Shown here: piece by piece, positions 8,785 through 16,557 of the stretch | Layout: each line of letters opens with the position of its first letter | Position numbering within the stretch: the stretch's first letter is position 1 | DNA from: G963674835 sp963674835 | GTDB lineage: Bacteria; Planctomycetota; Planctomycetia; Pirellulales; Thermoguttaceae | Assembly (NCBI GenBank): GCA_963674835.2 | Contig: CAXXKC010000003.1 | Span: 2,418,001-2,482,000, forward strand | Direction: 5' to 3' | Length of the DNA stretch: 64,000 bases | Position numbers and translations under genes: made by a program | Notes under the pieces: generated by a model | The model's database searches: none | Told to the model about the DNA's origin: nothing | Seen by the model: only the letters and a program-made list of their open reading frames with translations

Positions 8785-9926
8785 ACGGATGCCAGCGCTT
8801 GGTCGAGGTCTTCGACAAGCCGTTCGGGCGGCTCGATCCCGATCGAAAGGCGGACCGTGTTCTCGCGAACGCCGCAGATCGTGCGACGCTCTGGGGGCAG
8901 GTAGAGCATGGTCGTCAGATAGGGGATGCAGATCAACGATTCCGTGGCGCCGAGGCTGACGGCGTGGTAGATGGTCCTGAGGCCATTGATGAAGCGCCGG
9001 GCATCCTCGGGGTGTTGGCCGACATCGAACGCGAGCATGCCACCAAAGCCGTGCTCCATTTGCTTCCGAGCTATGTCGTGCTTCGGATGGCTTGGCAAGC
9101 CTGGATACGAGAGCCGCGACACTTTCGGGTGTTTTTGGAGATACTCGGCAACGGCTTGCGCACCGCGAGCCATGTTCACCGCGCGGATGTCGAACGTCTT
9201 CAGTCCGCGGTCCAGAAGAAATGCGGAGTATGCGTCGAGGGTCGTACCGATGGCCTGGCGAGTAAACCAGAGTTCATTGTAATAGCGTTTCGGCCCGGCG
9301 ATGGCGCCGGCCATGATGTCGTTGTGCCCTCCCAGGGCCTTGGTGGCGCTATGGACGACGAGGTGCGCGCCGTGCCTTAGGGGCTTTTGGTGATAGGGTG
9401 TGGCGAATGTATTGTCGACGATCACCATTGCCCCGACCGTATCGGCGGCTTGCCGAACAGCCTGGATGTCGATGATCTTACATAGCGGGTTGCTAGGGCT
9501 TTCGAGAAAGATCATGCGGGTATTGGGTCGGATTTGCTCGCCGATACGGTCGGCGTCGTCGGCGTCCATCCAGGAGACTTGGATTCCCATGCGTTCCAAG
9601 ATGAGCGACACCTTGTAGTTGGCTCCGTAGGTGTCGTGAAAGATGAGCAAGTGGTCGCCGGAACGCAAGTACGTCAGGTAGATCATGGTGCAGGCGGCCA
9701 TTCCGGAGGTGCAGATAACGCAGTCCTCTGCTTCCTCCAAGGCGGCGACCTTCTTCTCGACCTCGCGCACGGTCGGATTATCGTCGCGGTGGTACGTGTA
9801 GCCGTCGATTTCACCTTCGGTGATCTGCCGGAGCACTTCAAACGAGGCGTATTCGTAGTTGACAGCGTTGACGATGGGGGTAACCATCGGCCGATTGCCG
9901 TAAGGGGTCAACGGGTCTGGGTGCAT
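8781..9926 (-). CDS. Cystathionine gamma-synthase/lyase-family PLP enzyme
   Basis: 381 residues from the ATG at 9924-9926, chosen because TAAGGA lies 9 bases upstream; a TTG at 9932 is too close to it. Trans-sulfuration fold-type-I features are clear: a YTYHRDDNPT-type N-terminal segment that contributes Tyr/Arg to the neighbouring active site, TSGMAA for the phosphate loop (about 74-79), DNTFATP with Asp171 facing the PLP ring, and HSATKALGGH with Lys196 as the Schiff-base lysine. Family members make cystathionine, or split cystathionine, homocysteine or methionine; the exact reaction cannot be settled from motifs. It stands alone and ends inside repeat copy B. No SAM riboswitch was seen upstream. 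Confidence 0.85.
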   Translation of the reverse strand: MHPDPLTPYGNRPMVTPIVNAVNYEYASFEVLRQITEGEIDGYTYHRDDNPTVREVEKKVAALEEAEDCVICTSGMAACTMIYLTYLRSGDHLLIFHDTYGANYKVSLILERMGIQVSWMDADDADRIGEQIRPNTRMIFLESPSNPLCKIIDIQAVRQAADTVGAMVIVDNTFATPYHQKPLRHGAHLVVHSATKALGGHNDIMAGAIAGPKRYYNELWFTRQAIGTTLDAYSAFLLDRGLKTFDIRAVNMARGAQAVAEYLQKHPKVSRLSYPGLPSHPKHDIARKQMEHGFGGMLAFDVGQHPEDARRFINGLRTIYHAVSLGATESLICIPYLTTMLYLPPERRTICGVRENTVRLSIGIEPPERLVEDLDQALASV

Positions 9927-10410
9927 GTGCAACGGTCCTTAGGAATGAAGGTTCCGGAGAATCGATCGGGCATTGAGCAAGAACGCATCGTCACTCTGCA
10001 CGGTCGTGAAGTCAAGCCCGGGTGAGTGGTCCAAGGCAATTGCTTTGTGCGATAACGGCGTCGGGAGTTGGGAGGCTGGTCTCCAAGTGGTGCAAGGTGG
10101 GCGGCGTCATGCACTGGGTGAGGCGATGCGGCCAACGGTTCACTTCCACATGCGGCCACCGCCGGTACGCATGGGCAGATGGTGGCAGAGCCGGAATCGT
10201 GCTTAGCCATTGCGTCCGCAACCAATGTGCCTTGCCAGGCCATTGCGGATACCGACATAAGTCTCGCCAAGGATAGTATTTCTGATCGGCCGTCGGTCAC
10301 AGCGCCCGCCATATAAGGGCAAGCTGCACGATTGTAATATGCCGACAGGTGGCAATATGCACGATTATCAGGTATCCTAGGAGTCGATCTCGTGCAAGGA
10401 GTCGGCGGCA
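9927..10410. other. Divergent intergenic region upstream of the sigma-54 activator
   Basis: About 480 bases between the PLP enzyme (minus) and the activator (plus). No supportable gene: the small open frames are short and compositionally arbitrary. The right end holds paired short repeats (10325-10366) described separately; promoters for both genes must lie here but no strong -35/-10 pair stands out. Confidence 0.6.
10325..10366. promoter_or_regulatory. Paired short repeats upstream of the activator gene
   Basis: TGCACGATT occurs at 10325-10333 and again at 10358-10366, start-to-start 33 bases, about three helical turns. Between them AATATGCC and GGCAATAT form an imperfect inverted repeat around GACAGGT. 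The site ends 45 bases before the activator start and could be an autoregulatory operator. Confidence 0.3.
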
Positions 10411-11787
10411 ATGGGCGATCCCCAGAAGACGATGCAGCGTGAAGTCACCATTTTGGATTCGGTGAACGAGGGTGTGTTCACGGTTGATTTGCAGTGGCGG
10501 ATTACGGCGTTCAACAAGGCTGCCGAGCGGATCACGGGCGTGTCGCGAGAGCTGGCGATTGGCAGTCCTTGCTGCGAGGTTTTTCGTGCGAATGTCTGCG
10601 AAAGCAACTGCGAGCTGCGGCGGACGCTGGCCAGCGGGCAACCTGTGGTGAATGCGACGGCCCACATCATCAATCGGCGAGGTGAACGGGTACCGATCCG
10701 GATTTCCACGGCCCTTCTGAAAGACAATGAGGGGATTGTGGTCGGCGGGGTGGAGACGTTCCAGGACTTGACCCAGGTTGAACAGCTTCAGAAGGAACTG
10801 CAAGCCCGGTATACGTTCGAAGACATCATCGGCCGTAGCCCGGCCATGATGCGGCTTTTCGAGATTCTCCCGCAGATTTCTGCCAGCAGTAGCACGGTAC
10901 TTATCGAGGGGCCCAGCGGCACGGGAAAGGAGTTGTTTGCCCGGGCCATTCACAACTTGTCGCACCGTCGGCGTAAGCGGTTTGTGGCGGTGAACTGCGC
11001 GGCCCTGCCGGACACGCTTCTGGAGAGCGAACTGTTCGGACACAAGGCGGGCGCATTCACCGATGCGAAGCGCGACAAATTGGGGCGGTTCTCATTGGCC
11101 GATGGGGGCACAATCTTCCTGGACGAGATCGGCGATGTTTCGCCGGCCATGCAGGTACGTCTCTTGCGCGTGCTTCAGGAACGAGTGATCGAACCCCTCG
11201 GGAGCGTCCAGACTGTTCCCGTCGATGTGCGGATTGTGGCAGCGACAAACAAGGATCTGACGAGCCTGGTCCGAAACGGCACGTTCCGAGAGGATCTTTA
11301 CTATCGGATCCGCGTGATCCATCTGAAGCTTCCCGGTCTTTCCGAGCGGCGCGAGGACATTCCGCTATTGGTCAATCACCTGGTGGCGAAGTTCAACCAC
11401 CTTCAGGGCCGGGACCTTGCGGGGGTTTCGGATGAGGTCATGGCGCGGCTGATGGAGCACGACTACCCGGGGAACGTCCGCGAGTTGGAGAACATCATCG
11501 AGCAGGCGTTTGTCCTCTGTCGGGGCGGGTTGATCGAGTTGAATCATCTGCCGCCGGAACTGCGTCCGGCAACTGGCGCCGGTCGAGACGAACCGCCCAT
11601 GAGTCTCCAGGCGATGGAGCGATTCCTGATTTCCGAGACGCTTCGGCGCCGCAGGGGAAACCGGACGGATGCCGCTCGCGACCTGGGCATCAACGTGAGC
11701 ACCTTGTACCGAAAGGTCAAGGATCTGAAGATCGACGTACCCGAGGTCGACGGACGAGGTCGGCGGGGAAGACGCAGCAGGATGTAG
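10411..11787 (+). CDS. PAS-domain sigma-54-dependent transcriptional activator
   Basis: 458 residues. An N-terminal PAS domain (about 10-125) contains four closely spaced cysteines (54, 55, 63, 67) in CCEVFRANVCESNC, which suggests redox or iron-sulfur sensing. The AAA+ domain (about 137-365) has Walker A GPSGTGKE (167-174), a GAFTDA loop (214-219) in place of the canonical GAFTGA that contacts sigma-54, and Walker B FLDE (236-239). A Fis-type helix-turn-helix (about 405-445, TDAARDLGINVSTLYRKVK) binds DNA. It should activate a -24/-12 promoter; a good match lies downstream at 12051-12067 ahead of the metallocluster genes, which supports it being their local regulator. No receiver domain, so signals probably come through the PAS domain. 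Confidence 0.92.
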   Translation: MGDPQKTMQREVTILDSVNEGVFTVDLQWRITAFNKAAERITGVSRELAIGSPCCEVFRANVCESNCELRRTLASGQPVVNATAHIINRRGERVPIRISTALLKDNEGIVVGGVETFQDLTQVEQLQKELQARYTFEDIIGRSPAMMRLFEILPQISASSSTVLIEGPSGTGKELFARAIHNLSHRRRKRFVAVNCAALPDTLLESELFGHKAGAFTDAKRDKLGRFSLADGGTIFLDEIGDVSPAMQVRLLRVLQERVIEPLGSVQTVPVDVRIVAATNKDLTSLVRNGTFREDLYYRIRVIHLKLPGLSERREDIPLLVNHLVAKFNHLQGRDLAGVSDEVMARLMEHDYPGNVRELENIIEQAFVLCRGGLIELNHLPPELRPATGAGRDEPPMSLQAMERFLISETLRRRRGNRTDAARDLGINVSTLYRKVKDLKIDVPEVDGRGRRGRRSRM

Positions 11788-12134
11788 CGATGCCGGCCGA
11801 CCGTTTGCCGGGCGCACAGCATTATCGATGACTTGCTGGAGCGTCGTCTTTGGGCGGGGACGTGCACCATCTCTGGTGATTGTGCGGTGAGACTGGCGGT
11901 GGCTCAGCTTTGCGCCGAGGGTCCCGGAGGAAGCATCGTTGCAAAATGCATGGATAGAGCCGGACGATGAGGGAGGTGGCTGGGCGGCTGCAAAGGCGTA
12001 AGAACTGCCGGCCGTGTGACTTGCGGAATCCAATCCTGCTGCAAGTCGTTTGGGCACGGTCTGTGCTTTGCTGGCATTGCGGCGTTTGGGTATGTCGTGC
12101 GCCCGAACAGTTCACTTCGATCTCGGTAGTTGCC
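11788..12134. other. Intergenic region carrying the sigma-54 promoter
   Basis: About 350 bases between the activator and the radical SAM gene. An in-frame upstream extension of the radical SAM frame back to 11967 exists, but it lacks family similarity and would place the promoter inside the coding region, so it is treated as non-coding. Apart from the -24/-12 element no clear activator-binding repeat was found. Confidence 0.6.
12051..12067 (+). promoter_or_regulatory. Candidate sigma-54 (-24/-12) promoter
   Basis: TGGGCACGGTCTGTGCT gives GG at 12053-12054, exactly 10 bases, then GC at 12065-12066. It agrees with the consensus TGGCACG-N4-TTGCW at nearly every position (GGCACG, 4 bases, GTGCT). 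Predicted start of transcription is about 12078, leaving a leader of roughly 57 bases to the ATG at 12135. The adjacent sigma-54 activator gene supports function. Confidence 0.65.
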
Positions 12135-13055
12135 ATGAGCGGTCACATTTTCGGTCCGGTTCCATCTCGCCGACTTGGGCGGTCGTTGGGAGTGGACCTT
12201 GCTCCTTTCAAGACGTGCACCTACGACTGCATCTATTGCCAGCTCGGCCGCACCACGTGCAAGACAGCTCATCGCCGGGCGGGAGTGCCGGTGGATGTCA
12301 TCCTGCGCGAATTGAAGGAGAAACTTGACACGCGACCGGACTACATCACCTTGAGCGGATCGGGTGAGCCGACACTCTATCGGCCGATCGACAAGCTGAT
12401 TGAGGGAATTCGCGCATGCACCGACACGCCTATCGCCGTGTTGACCAATGGCTCGTTGCTGGGGCGTTGGGAAGTTCAGCGGGAGCTGGCGCTTGCGGAT
12501 CTCGTGATTCCATCGCTGGATGCGGGTAACAGAGAGATGTTCCGGCGGGTCAACCGACCTGAGGATTGCCTCTCGTTCGAGCAGATGGTGGCCGGTTTGG
12601 TCGAGTTCCGCCGCCGATTTCGCAAACCACTTTGGTTGGAAGTGTTCGTGCTCGGTGGTCATACGGACTCGGAGAAGGAGGTGGCCGACATCCGGCGGTG
12701 CGTCGAGATGATCCAACCCGACCGGGTGCAACTGAACACGGTCACTCGCCCGCCCGCCGAAGACTTCGCCGTGACGGTTCCGCGGGCTCGGTTGGAGGAG
12801 ATTGCAGCGACTTTCACTCCACCGGGGGAGGTCATTGCCGAATTCCACAGTGCGTCGGCACTTGAGGCTGGCGAGGGGAGCCGGGAGGAGGTGCTCGATT
12901 TGCTTCGCCGCCGTCCCTGTTCGATCGAAGACATTGTCGGCGGACTGCGAGTACATCGCAACGAGGTGCTGAAGTCGATTGAGCATCTCAGCAGCGAGGG
13001 GCTAGTGCGAGAGAGTTTGGTTGGCGGCAAGCACTACTATAGCGCCGTCTGTTAG
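12135..13055 (+). CDS. Radical SAM protein, COG0731 type
   Basis: 306 residues from ATG 12135, where similarity begins (GPVPSRRLGRSLG, the conserved N-terminus of this family). The radical SAM cluster motif is C28-x3-C32-x2-C35 (CTYDCIYC). SGSGEPTLY (about 75) is the SAM-binding GGEP-like motif. The C-terminal about 55 residues form a winged-helix-like segment (VLDLLRRRPCSIEDIV...HRNEVLKSIEHL). The family is related by sequence to archaeal wyosine synthases, but bacterial members sit beside NifX-like and DUF89 genes and are not tRNA enzymes with any certainty. First gene after the sigma-54 promoter, so probably the head of the metallocluster operon. Confidence 0.85.
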   Translation: MSGHIFGPVPSRRLGRSLGVDLAPFKTCTYDCIYCQLGRTTCKTAHRRAGVPVDVILRELKEKLDTRPDYITLSGSGEPTLYRPIDKLIEGIRACTDTPIAVLTNGSLLGRWEVQRELALADLVIPSLDAGNREMFRRVNRPEDCLSFEQMVAGLVEFRRRFRKPLWLEVFVLGGHTDSEKEVADIRRCVEMIQPDRVQLNTVTRPPAEDFAVTVPRARLEEIAATFTPPGEVIAEFHSASALEAGEGSREEVLDLLRRRPCSIEDIVGGLRVHRNEVLKSIEHLSSEGLVRESLVGGKHYYSAVC

Positions 13056-13204
13056 AACCGATGCGAAGGACCATTTGGAGATGACGTTGCGGCGAACACC
13101 GATCGTGTCGCTGCCGAGGTGGCCGGAACCGATAGGCCTATCTGTGCATCGATCGTTTGGCCGAGTCGCCGTCTGGTCCGAGGCGCAAGTTTGGGAGATA
13201 TGAA

Positions 13205-13396
13205 ATGCCACGAGGAGATGGATCGGGTCCGCCACAAGGCGGCCAGGGACGGGGCAGGATGGGAGGACCATTTGGAGCAGGACCGGGCGGAACGTGTATG
13301 TGCCCGAAGTGCGGCCATAAGGAGCCTCATGTTGCTGGCCAGCCGTGCAATCAGAAATCCTGTCCCAAGTGCGGGGCGGCGATGACCCGCGGCTGA
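13205..13396 (+). CDS. Small Gly-rich zinc-ribbon protein (DUF5320-like)
   Basis: 63 residues from ATG 13205, preceded by GGGAG about 6 bases upstream; longer in-frame starts lack a ribosome site. A flexible Gly/Pro/Gln/Arg-rich first half (residues 4-30) is followed by CMCPKCGHK, a Cys in GQPCNQKSC and a final CPKCGAAM. This gives two CPxCG knuckles plus extra cysteines, suited to binding zinc or an iron-sulfur cluster. Similar small proteins accompany NifX-like proteins in anaerobes. A role as a metal or cluster carrier is inferred from context. Confidence 0.7.
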   Translation: MPRGDGSGPPQGGQGRGRMGGPFGAGPGGTCMCPKCGHKEPHVAGQPCNQKSCPKCGAAMTRG

Positions 13397-13577
13397 GAAC
13401 GGGCGGAAGGCGGGAAGATAGGCTTCGCGGGCACCGCTGGAGGTGTGACGGGGCGACCCTGGGTGCGCAGTCCGGAGGGTTGCCACTGCATTGTTTCGTG
13501 GTTGTCGGTCGGCGGGGAAGTTGAGCGAGTGAATCGCTAGGATGCCTTGCCAAGTGGCGACGTGCCCTCACCCCTGG

Positions 13578-13603
13578 CCTCTCTCCCGCATACGGGAGAG
13601 GGG
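13578..13603. repeat. Strong short hairpin of the CTCTCCCG/CGGGAGAG type
   Basis: CTCTCCCG (13581-13588), loop CATA, CGGGAGAG (13593-13600): a perfect 8-bp stem extendable to 11 bp with one G-T pair. It is preceded by CCCTCACCCCTGGC, so the block resembles the widespread bacterial CCCTCACCCC...GAGAGGGG repeat family. It lies between the zinc-ribbon and first NifX-like genes and may be an attenuator or a mobile REP-like sequence. Confidence 0.55.
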
Positions 13604-13641
13604 GGAAACACGACGGTGAAGAACGATTCCATGGTGCGGCC

Positions 13642-14037
13642 ATGAAAGTCGCGGTATCCGATTGGCAAGGCCGGGTTTCGCCCGTGTTTGACGTGGCGGG
13701 GCGAATCGTGCTGGTTGACCCTGACGACCATGAGGACGGGAGCTGGCGGACGGAGAGTCTGGTGAGTACGGCACCACACGAGCGAGCTCGACGACTCACC
13801 GAGTTGGGTGTCGACGTCCTCGTCTGCGGCGCGATTTCGTGGCCGCTGGAAGCGCTTCTCGTCGCCAGCGGCATTCGCGTGATCTCGCTGATCCGTGGCG
13901 AGGTGGCAGAGGTGGTACAGGCCTTTCGAAATGGGACGCTAAGGAATGAACGCTTCGCCATGCCTGGCTGTTGCCAGACGAGGCAGGTACGTCGTCGCCA
14001 CGGGGACGACGGCTCCACACGTGGGAAGCTGAAATGA
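13642..14037 (+). CDS. NifX/NafY/MTH1175-family metallocluster-binding protein (first copy)
   Basis: 131 residues. The N-terminus MKVAVSDWQGRVSPVFDVA is the typical beta-strand/loop opening of the dinitrogenase iron-molybdenum cofactor biosynthesis fold, here with the conserved SPVFD. The central DVLVCGAISWPLEALL and the GIRVISLIRGEVAEVVQAF segment match the family; length is normal for the fold plus a 25-residue basic tail. A GCCQ motif near residue 113 adds two cysteines. The family binds or carries Fe-Mo, Fe-S or Mo-Cu clusters (NifX, NafY, Orp). No nitrogenase genes are present, so a nitrogen-fixation role is unlikely; cluster carriage in the sigma-54 island is the better guess. Confidence 0.8.
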   Translation: MKVAVSDWQGRVSPVFDVAGRIVLVDPDDHEDGSWRTESLVSTAPHERARRLTELGVDVLVCGAISWPLEALLVASGIRVISLIRGEVAEVVQAFRNGTLRNERFAMPGCCQTRQVRRRHGDDGSTRGKLK

Positions 14038-14086
14038 AGAGTTGTTGTTACGGCTGAAGATCGCAGCGAAGGAGAGTCTTGCGGCA

Positions 14087-14548
14087 ATGCACCATCGAAT
14101 CGCAAGTCCGTGTTTCCCGGCCCTGCGTCGGCAGAGTCACCCGGAGTGTTTTGCGTGTGATCCGGCCAACGGTCACGGACTTGGATTGGACTTTCAGTTG
14201 GCCGAAGACGGGGCAGTGGAGGCCTCGTTTCCTTGCCAACCCGTCTTTGCCGGTTATCCGGGAATGCTTCACGGAGGGATCATTTGCACGCTGATGGATG
14301 GGGCGATGACGAACTGCCTGTTCGCCCATGGGTGTGTTGCAGTCACGGTGGACATGAGTGTTCGTTTTCGTCGTCCGGTGACGGTGAGCCTTCCAGCCGT
14401 GGTTCGGGCCTGGCGTGAATCGGGAGGCTCACCGCTCCACCGGCTCGCGGCAGAAGTGCTGCAGGAGGAGCAGGTCGTGGCGACGGCAACGGCGAGATTC
14501 GTTGAGAAGCAAGCCATGTCTTGGTGGCTGGGCGGGGGGGCAACATGA
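14087..14548 (+). CDS. PaaI-type hotdog thioesterase (first of two in the island)
   Basis: 153 residues from ATG 14087, which follows GAAGGAG. The hotdog domain is clear: HPECFACDP near the N-terminus, HGGIICTLMDGAM as the catalytic helix region and VTVDMSVRFRRPV as the central strand. HGG plus the Asp in the helix follows the PaaI pattern of acyl-CoA thioesterases. Its substrate is unknown. The stop codon overlaps the next start (ATGA at 14545-14548), indicating translational coupling to the metallo-beta-lactamase-fold gene. A second, only distantly similar hotdog protein lies at 17524. Confidence 0.8.
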   Translation: MHHRIASPCFPALRRQSHPECFACDPANGHGLGLDFQLAEDGAVEASFPCQPVFAGYPGMLHGGIICTLMDGAMTNCLFAHGCVAVTVDMSVRFRRPVTVSLPAVVRAWRESGGSPLHRLAAEVLQEEQVVATATARFVEKQAMSWWLGGGAT

Positions 14549-15417
14549 GCCAGAGCGTGCGGATCACCGTCCTTGTCGAGAATACAGCTGAAAGCCCCAG
14601 GCTCTTGGCCGAGCATGGTTTGGCTTTTTGGGTTGAGATCGGATCCCAGTGTGTGCTGTACGACACGGGCCAAGGAGGTGTGCTGGTAAGCAACGCCTAC
14701 CACTTGAAGATCTCTCTCAGCCAACTCGATGCGGTCGTGCTCAGTCACGGACACTACGACCATACAGGTGGATTGCCGAACGCCTTGCGAGGCAACCGGT
14801 CACCGGCCATCTATGCCCACCCGAAGGCGCTCGAACCCAAGTTCGCCAAATCGCGCAGCGGCGGCGTCGAGGAGGTTGGTATTCCCAATGCTTGCGATCG
14901 TTTCTTGCTGCAGCGCCGCGATCGGTTAGTGATGACCGACGGGGCGACACCCCTGTCGAATGGGTTGATCGTCACCGGTTCGGTGCCGCGCGAAACCGAG
15001 TTCGAGGATACGGGAGGCCCATTCTTCCTGGATGCACAATGCCGGAAGATCGATCCCCTGGTCGACGATCAGGCGGTCTTCTTCGAATCGACGCGGGGCA
15101 CGGTGGTATTGCTAGGGTGTGCCCATGCGGGGGTCATCAACACGCTGCGCTACGTGCGGAATCTGACTGGCGGGCGGCCGATCCATGCCGTATTGGGCGG
15201 CATGCATCTGGTGGGAGCATCGACAGAACGTCTGGAGAGGACGATCGATGCATTGCGTGAAATGGACATTGACTATCTGGGGCCCGCACACTGTACGGGC
15301 CGTGCGGCCACGGCCGCTTTGTGGGACGCATTTCCAAATCGTTGTATCTCGTGCCACGTGGGAACCCAGGTCGAGTTCGACCTTTCTAGACCCTCTACGA
15401 TAGGAGTTCAATTATGA
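14545..15417 (+). CDS. Metallo-beta-lactamase-fold hydrolase (dihydropterin/RFAP synthase-like COG1237)
   Basis: 290 residues from ATG 14545, overlapping the preceding stop. The metal motif SHGHYDHTGG gives His68, His70, Asp72 and His73. LGCAHAGVINTL supplies the further His and is characteristic of the COG1237 branch, as is GGMHLVGA and the late GPAHCTGRAA. Archaeal members act in methanopterin side-chain synthesis; bacterial members beside NifX-like genes are uncharacterised. The segment around 150-190 (TGSVPRETEFED) also fits this branch. A hydrolase or phosphoribosyl-type transferase role for a cofactor precursor is inference. It is translationally coupled at both ends: the next start overlaps its stop at 15414-15417. 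Confidence 0.82.
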   Translation: MSQSVRITVLVENTAESPRLLAEHGLAFWVEIGSQCVLYDTGQGGVLVSNAYHLKISLSQLDAVVLSHGHYDHTGGLPNALRGNRSPAIYAHPKALEPKFAKSRSGGVEEVGIPNACDRFLLQRRDRLVMTDGATPLSNGLIVTGSVPRETEFEDTGGPFFLDAQCRKIDPLVDDQAVFFESTRGTVVLLGCAHAGVINTLRYVRNLTGGRPIHAVLGGMHLVGASTERLERTIDALREMDIDYLGPAHCTGRAATAALWDAFPNRCISCHVGTQVEFDLSRPSTIGVQL

Positions 15418-15749
15418 TGCGAAAGAGTCTCCTGGTGTTCAGCTTCCTGGCAATCGTCTGCCTGTTGGGGACCCAGACGGCAGCGGCATGCGGATGGTGT
15501 GCCCCGCGGGCCTGCTGCGTTGTTGCCGGCCCTTGCTGTTGCGTACCGACCTGTTCCTGTGTAACCTGCTGTGACTGCTGCTGTGGCTGGTCGTGCTGCC
15601 ACTGCTGTTATCCGGCATACCGGTGCTGCAACGTGGTCGTGAGTGAGGGAGTGCCGGCTTGTTCGACGTGTGGCCCCGCCGCCACCAGCCCGGGTGATGG
15701 CAGCCTGAAGCCAATTCCGGACAAGAACGCGTCGCCACCGAAGAAGTAG
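15414..15749 (+). CDS. Extremely Cys-rich small secreted protein
   Basis: 111 residues. TAGGAG at 15401-15406 precedes two adjacent ATGs (15414, 15417); the first overlaps the upstream stop. A typical signal peptide (MMRKSLLVFSFLAIVCLLG, cleavage near TAAA) is followed by about 60 residues containing 22 cysteines, many in CC and CCC runs (ACC, PCCCVP, CCDCCCG, CCHCC, RCC). The tail (about 30 residues) is Pro/Lys-rich and polar. This is metallothionein-like in composition but exported, and I recognise no named family. Placement inside a metallocluster operon with coupled translation suggests metal or cluster binding outside the cytoplasm; this is inference. Confidence 0.75.
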   Translation: MMRKSLLVFSFLAIVCLLGTQTAAACGWCAPRACCVVAGPCCCVPTCSCVTCCDCCCGWSCCHCCYPAYRCCNVVVSEGVPACSTCGPAATSPGDGSLKPIPDKNASPPKK

Positions 15750-15822
15750 CTTCTTGCTAGAATTGTTGACGGTTTGGGGCTGCCGACGAAACCGCCTCAT
15801 TCCTTCCGTTTGCGTGAATTCC

Positions 15823-16140
15823 ATGACCACCCGAGCTTGTATTTCGGCCGGTGCCTGCGGACTGAAGGCGACGGTCATGGTGCAAATGCAGGGGTCTCGG
15901 TGTACCATCGTCATCGAGAGCGATTGCAGATTCGTCCAGAGCCTTGCGGAAGATTTGGTCGAGGTGGATCCGTTGCGTGAGGTGTTCTTGCAGGATGACT
16001 CACCGCGGATCTGGCAGGTGGCGGCGAAGCACCAACTGCACGCCGCCTGCCCGGTCCCGGTGGGTATCCTCAAAGCGGTTGAGGTGGAAGCGGGACTGGC
16101 CTTGCCAGCGGAGGTGTGGATCGCGATTGTACGAGAATAG
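15823..16140 (+). CDS. DUF6951-like small protein
   Basis: 105 residues from ATG 15823, where conserved sequence begins. Features: an ISAGACG start with Cys6 and Cys12, IVIESDC with Cys35, and a highly family-like C-terminal half HAACPVPVGILKAVEVEAG. This matches small proteins of the DUF6951 type found beside NifX-like and DUF89 genes in anaerobes. The conserved Cys residues hint at metal or cluster binding. Function is unknown. It sits between the Cys-rich secreted protein and the second NifX-like protein in the same direction. Confidence 0.7.
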   Translation: MTTRACISAGACGLKATVMVQMQGSRCTIVIESDCRFVQSLAEDLVEVDPLREVFLQDDSPRIWQVAAKHQLHAACPVPVGILKAVEVEAGLALPAEVWIAIVRE

Positions 16141-16188
16141 CCGGCTAAGCGGAACGATTGACGGCCATTGCAGCGAGGAACCGGCAAG

Positions 16189-16557
16189 ATGAAGATCGCC
16201 GTACCGTCGCAGGGAAAGCAGCGAAACGCGTCGATTGCCTCCAGTTTCGCTCGTGCGCCCTATGTTCTCGTTCTCGATACGGGCGGCAAGCTGCTAACGG
16301 TCTGCCACAATGACGACCTCCAGGAGACGTTGCATCTGGCGGGCACTCAGGTTGCCGGCTCGCTCATCAGCCTGGGGGTTCAGGCGGTGATCACTGCGAA
16401 GATCGGTCCCAAGGCATTTGACACGCTGCGATCGGCCGGGGTCCAGGTTTTTGAGGCACCATCGGGGACGGTGGCTGGCGCGATCGACTCATTCTCGGCT
16501 GGGGAACTCACGGAATTGCCGGGCGCAAACACTGAGGGACATGGACCTCGATCATGA
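16189..16557 (+). CDS. NifX/NafY/MTH1175-family metallocluster-binding protein (second copy)
   Basis: 122 residues from ATG 16189 (GAGG 12 bases upstream). MKIAVPSQGKQRNASIASSFARAPYVLVLD is split here as a variable opening strand and the conserved SFARAPY region; VAGSLISLGVQAVITAKIGPKAF and GVQVFEAPSGTVAGAI are the family core (about 55-105). Unlike the first copy it has a single Cys in the middle (VCHND) and ends in a short polar tail. Probably a carrier or chaperone for a metal cluster. The stop overlaps the start of the DUF89-like gene (16554-16557). Confidence 0.8.
   Translation: MKIAVPSQGKQRNASIASSFARAPYVLVLDTGGKLLTVCHNDDLQETLHLAGTQVAGSLISLGVQAVITAKIGPKAFDTLRSAGVQVFEAPSGTVAGAIDSFSAGELTELPGANTEGHGPRS

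Noticed and set aside
8691..9380. Plus-strand open frame of 229 codons starting in repeat copy B
   Set aside because: It runs opposite the clear PLP-enzyme gene and has no family features; it is a mirror frame.
9927..10060. SAM riboswitch upstream of the PLP transsulfuration gene
   Set aside because: The upstream sequence read on the minus strand lacks conserved SAM-riboswitch core sequences and the characteristic terminator pairing.
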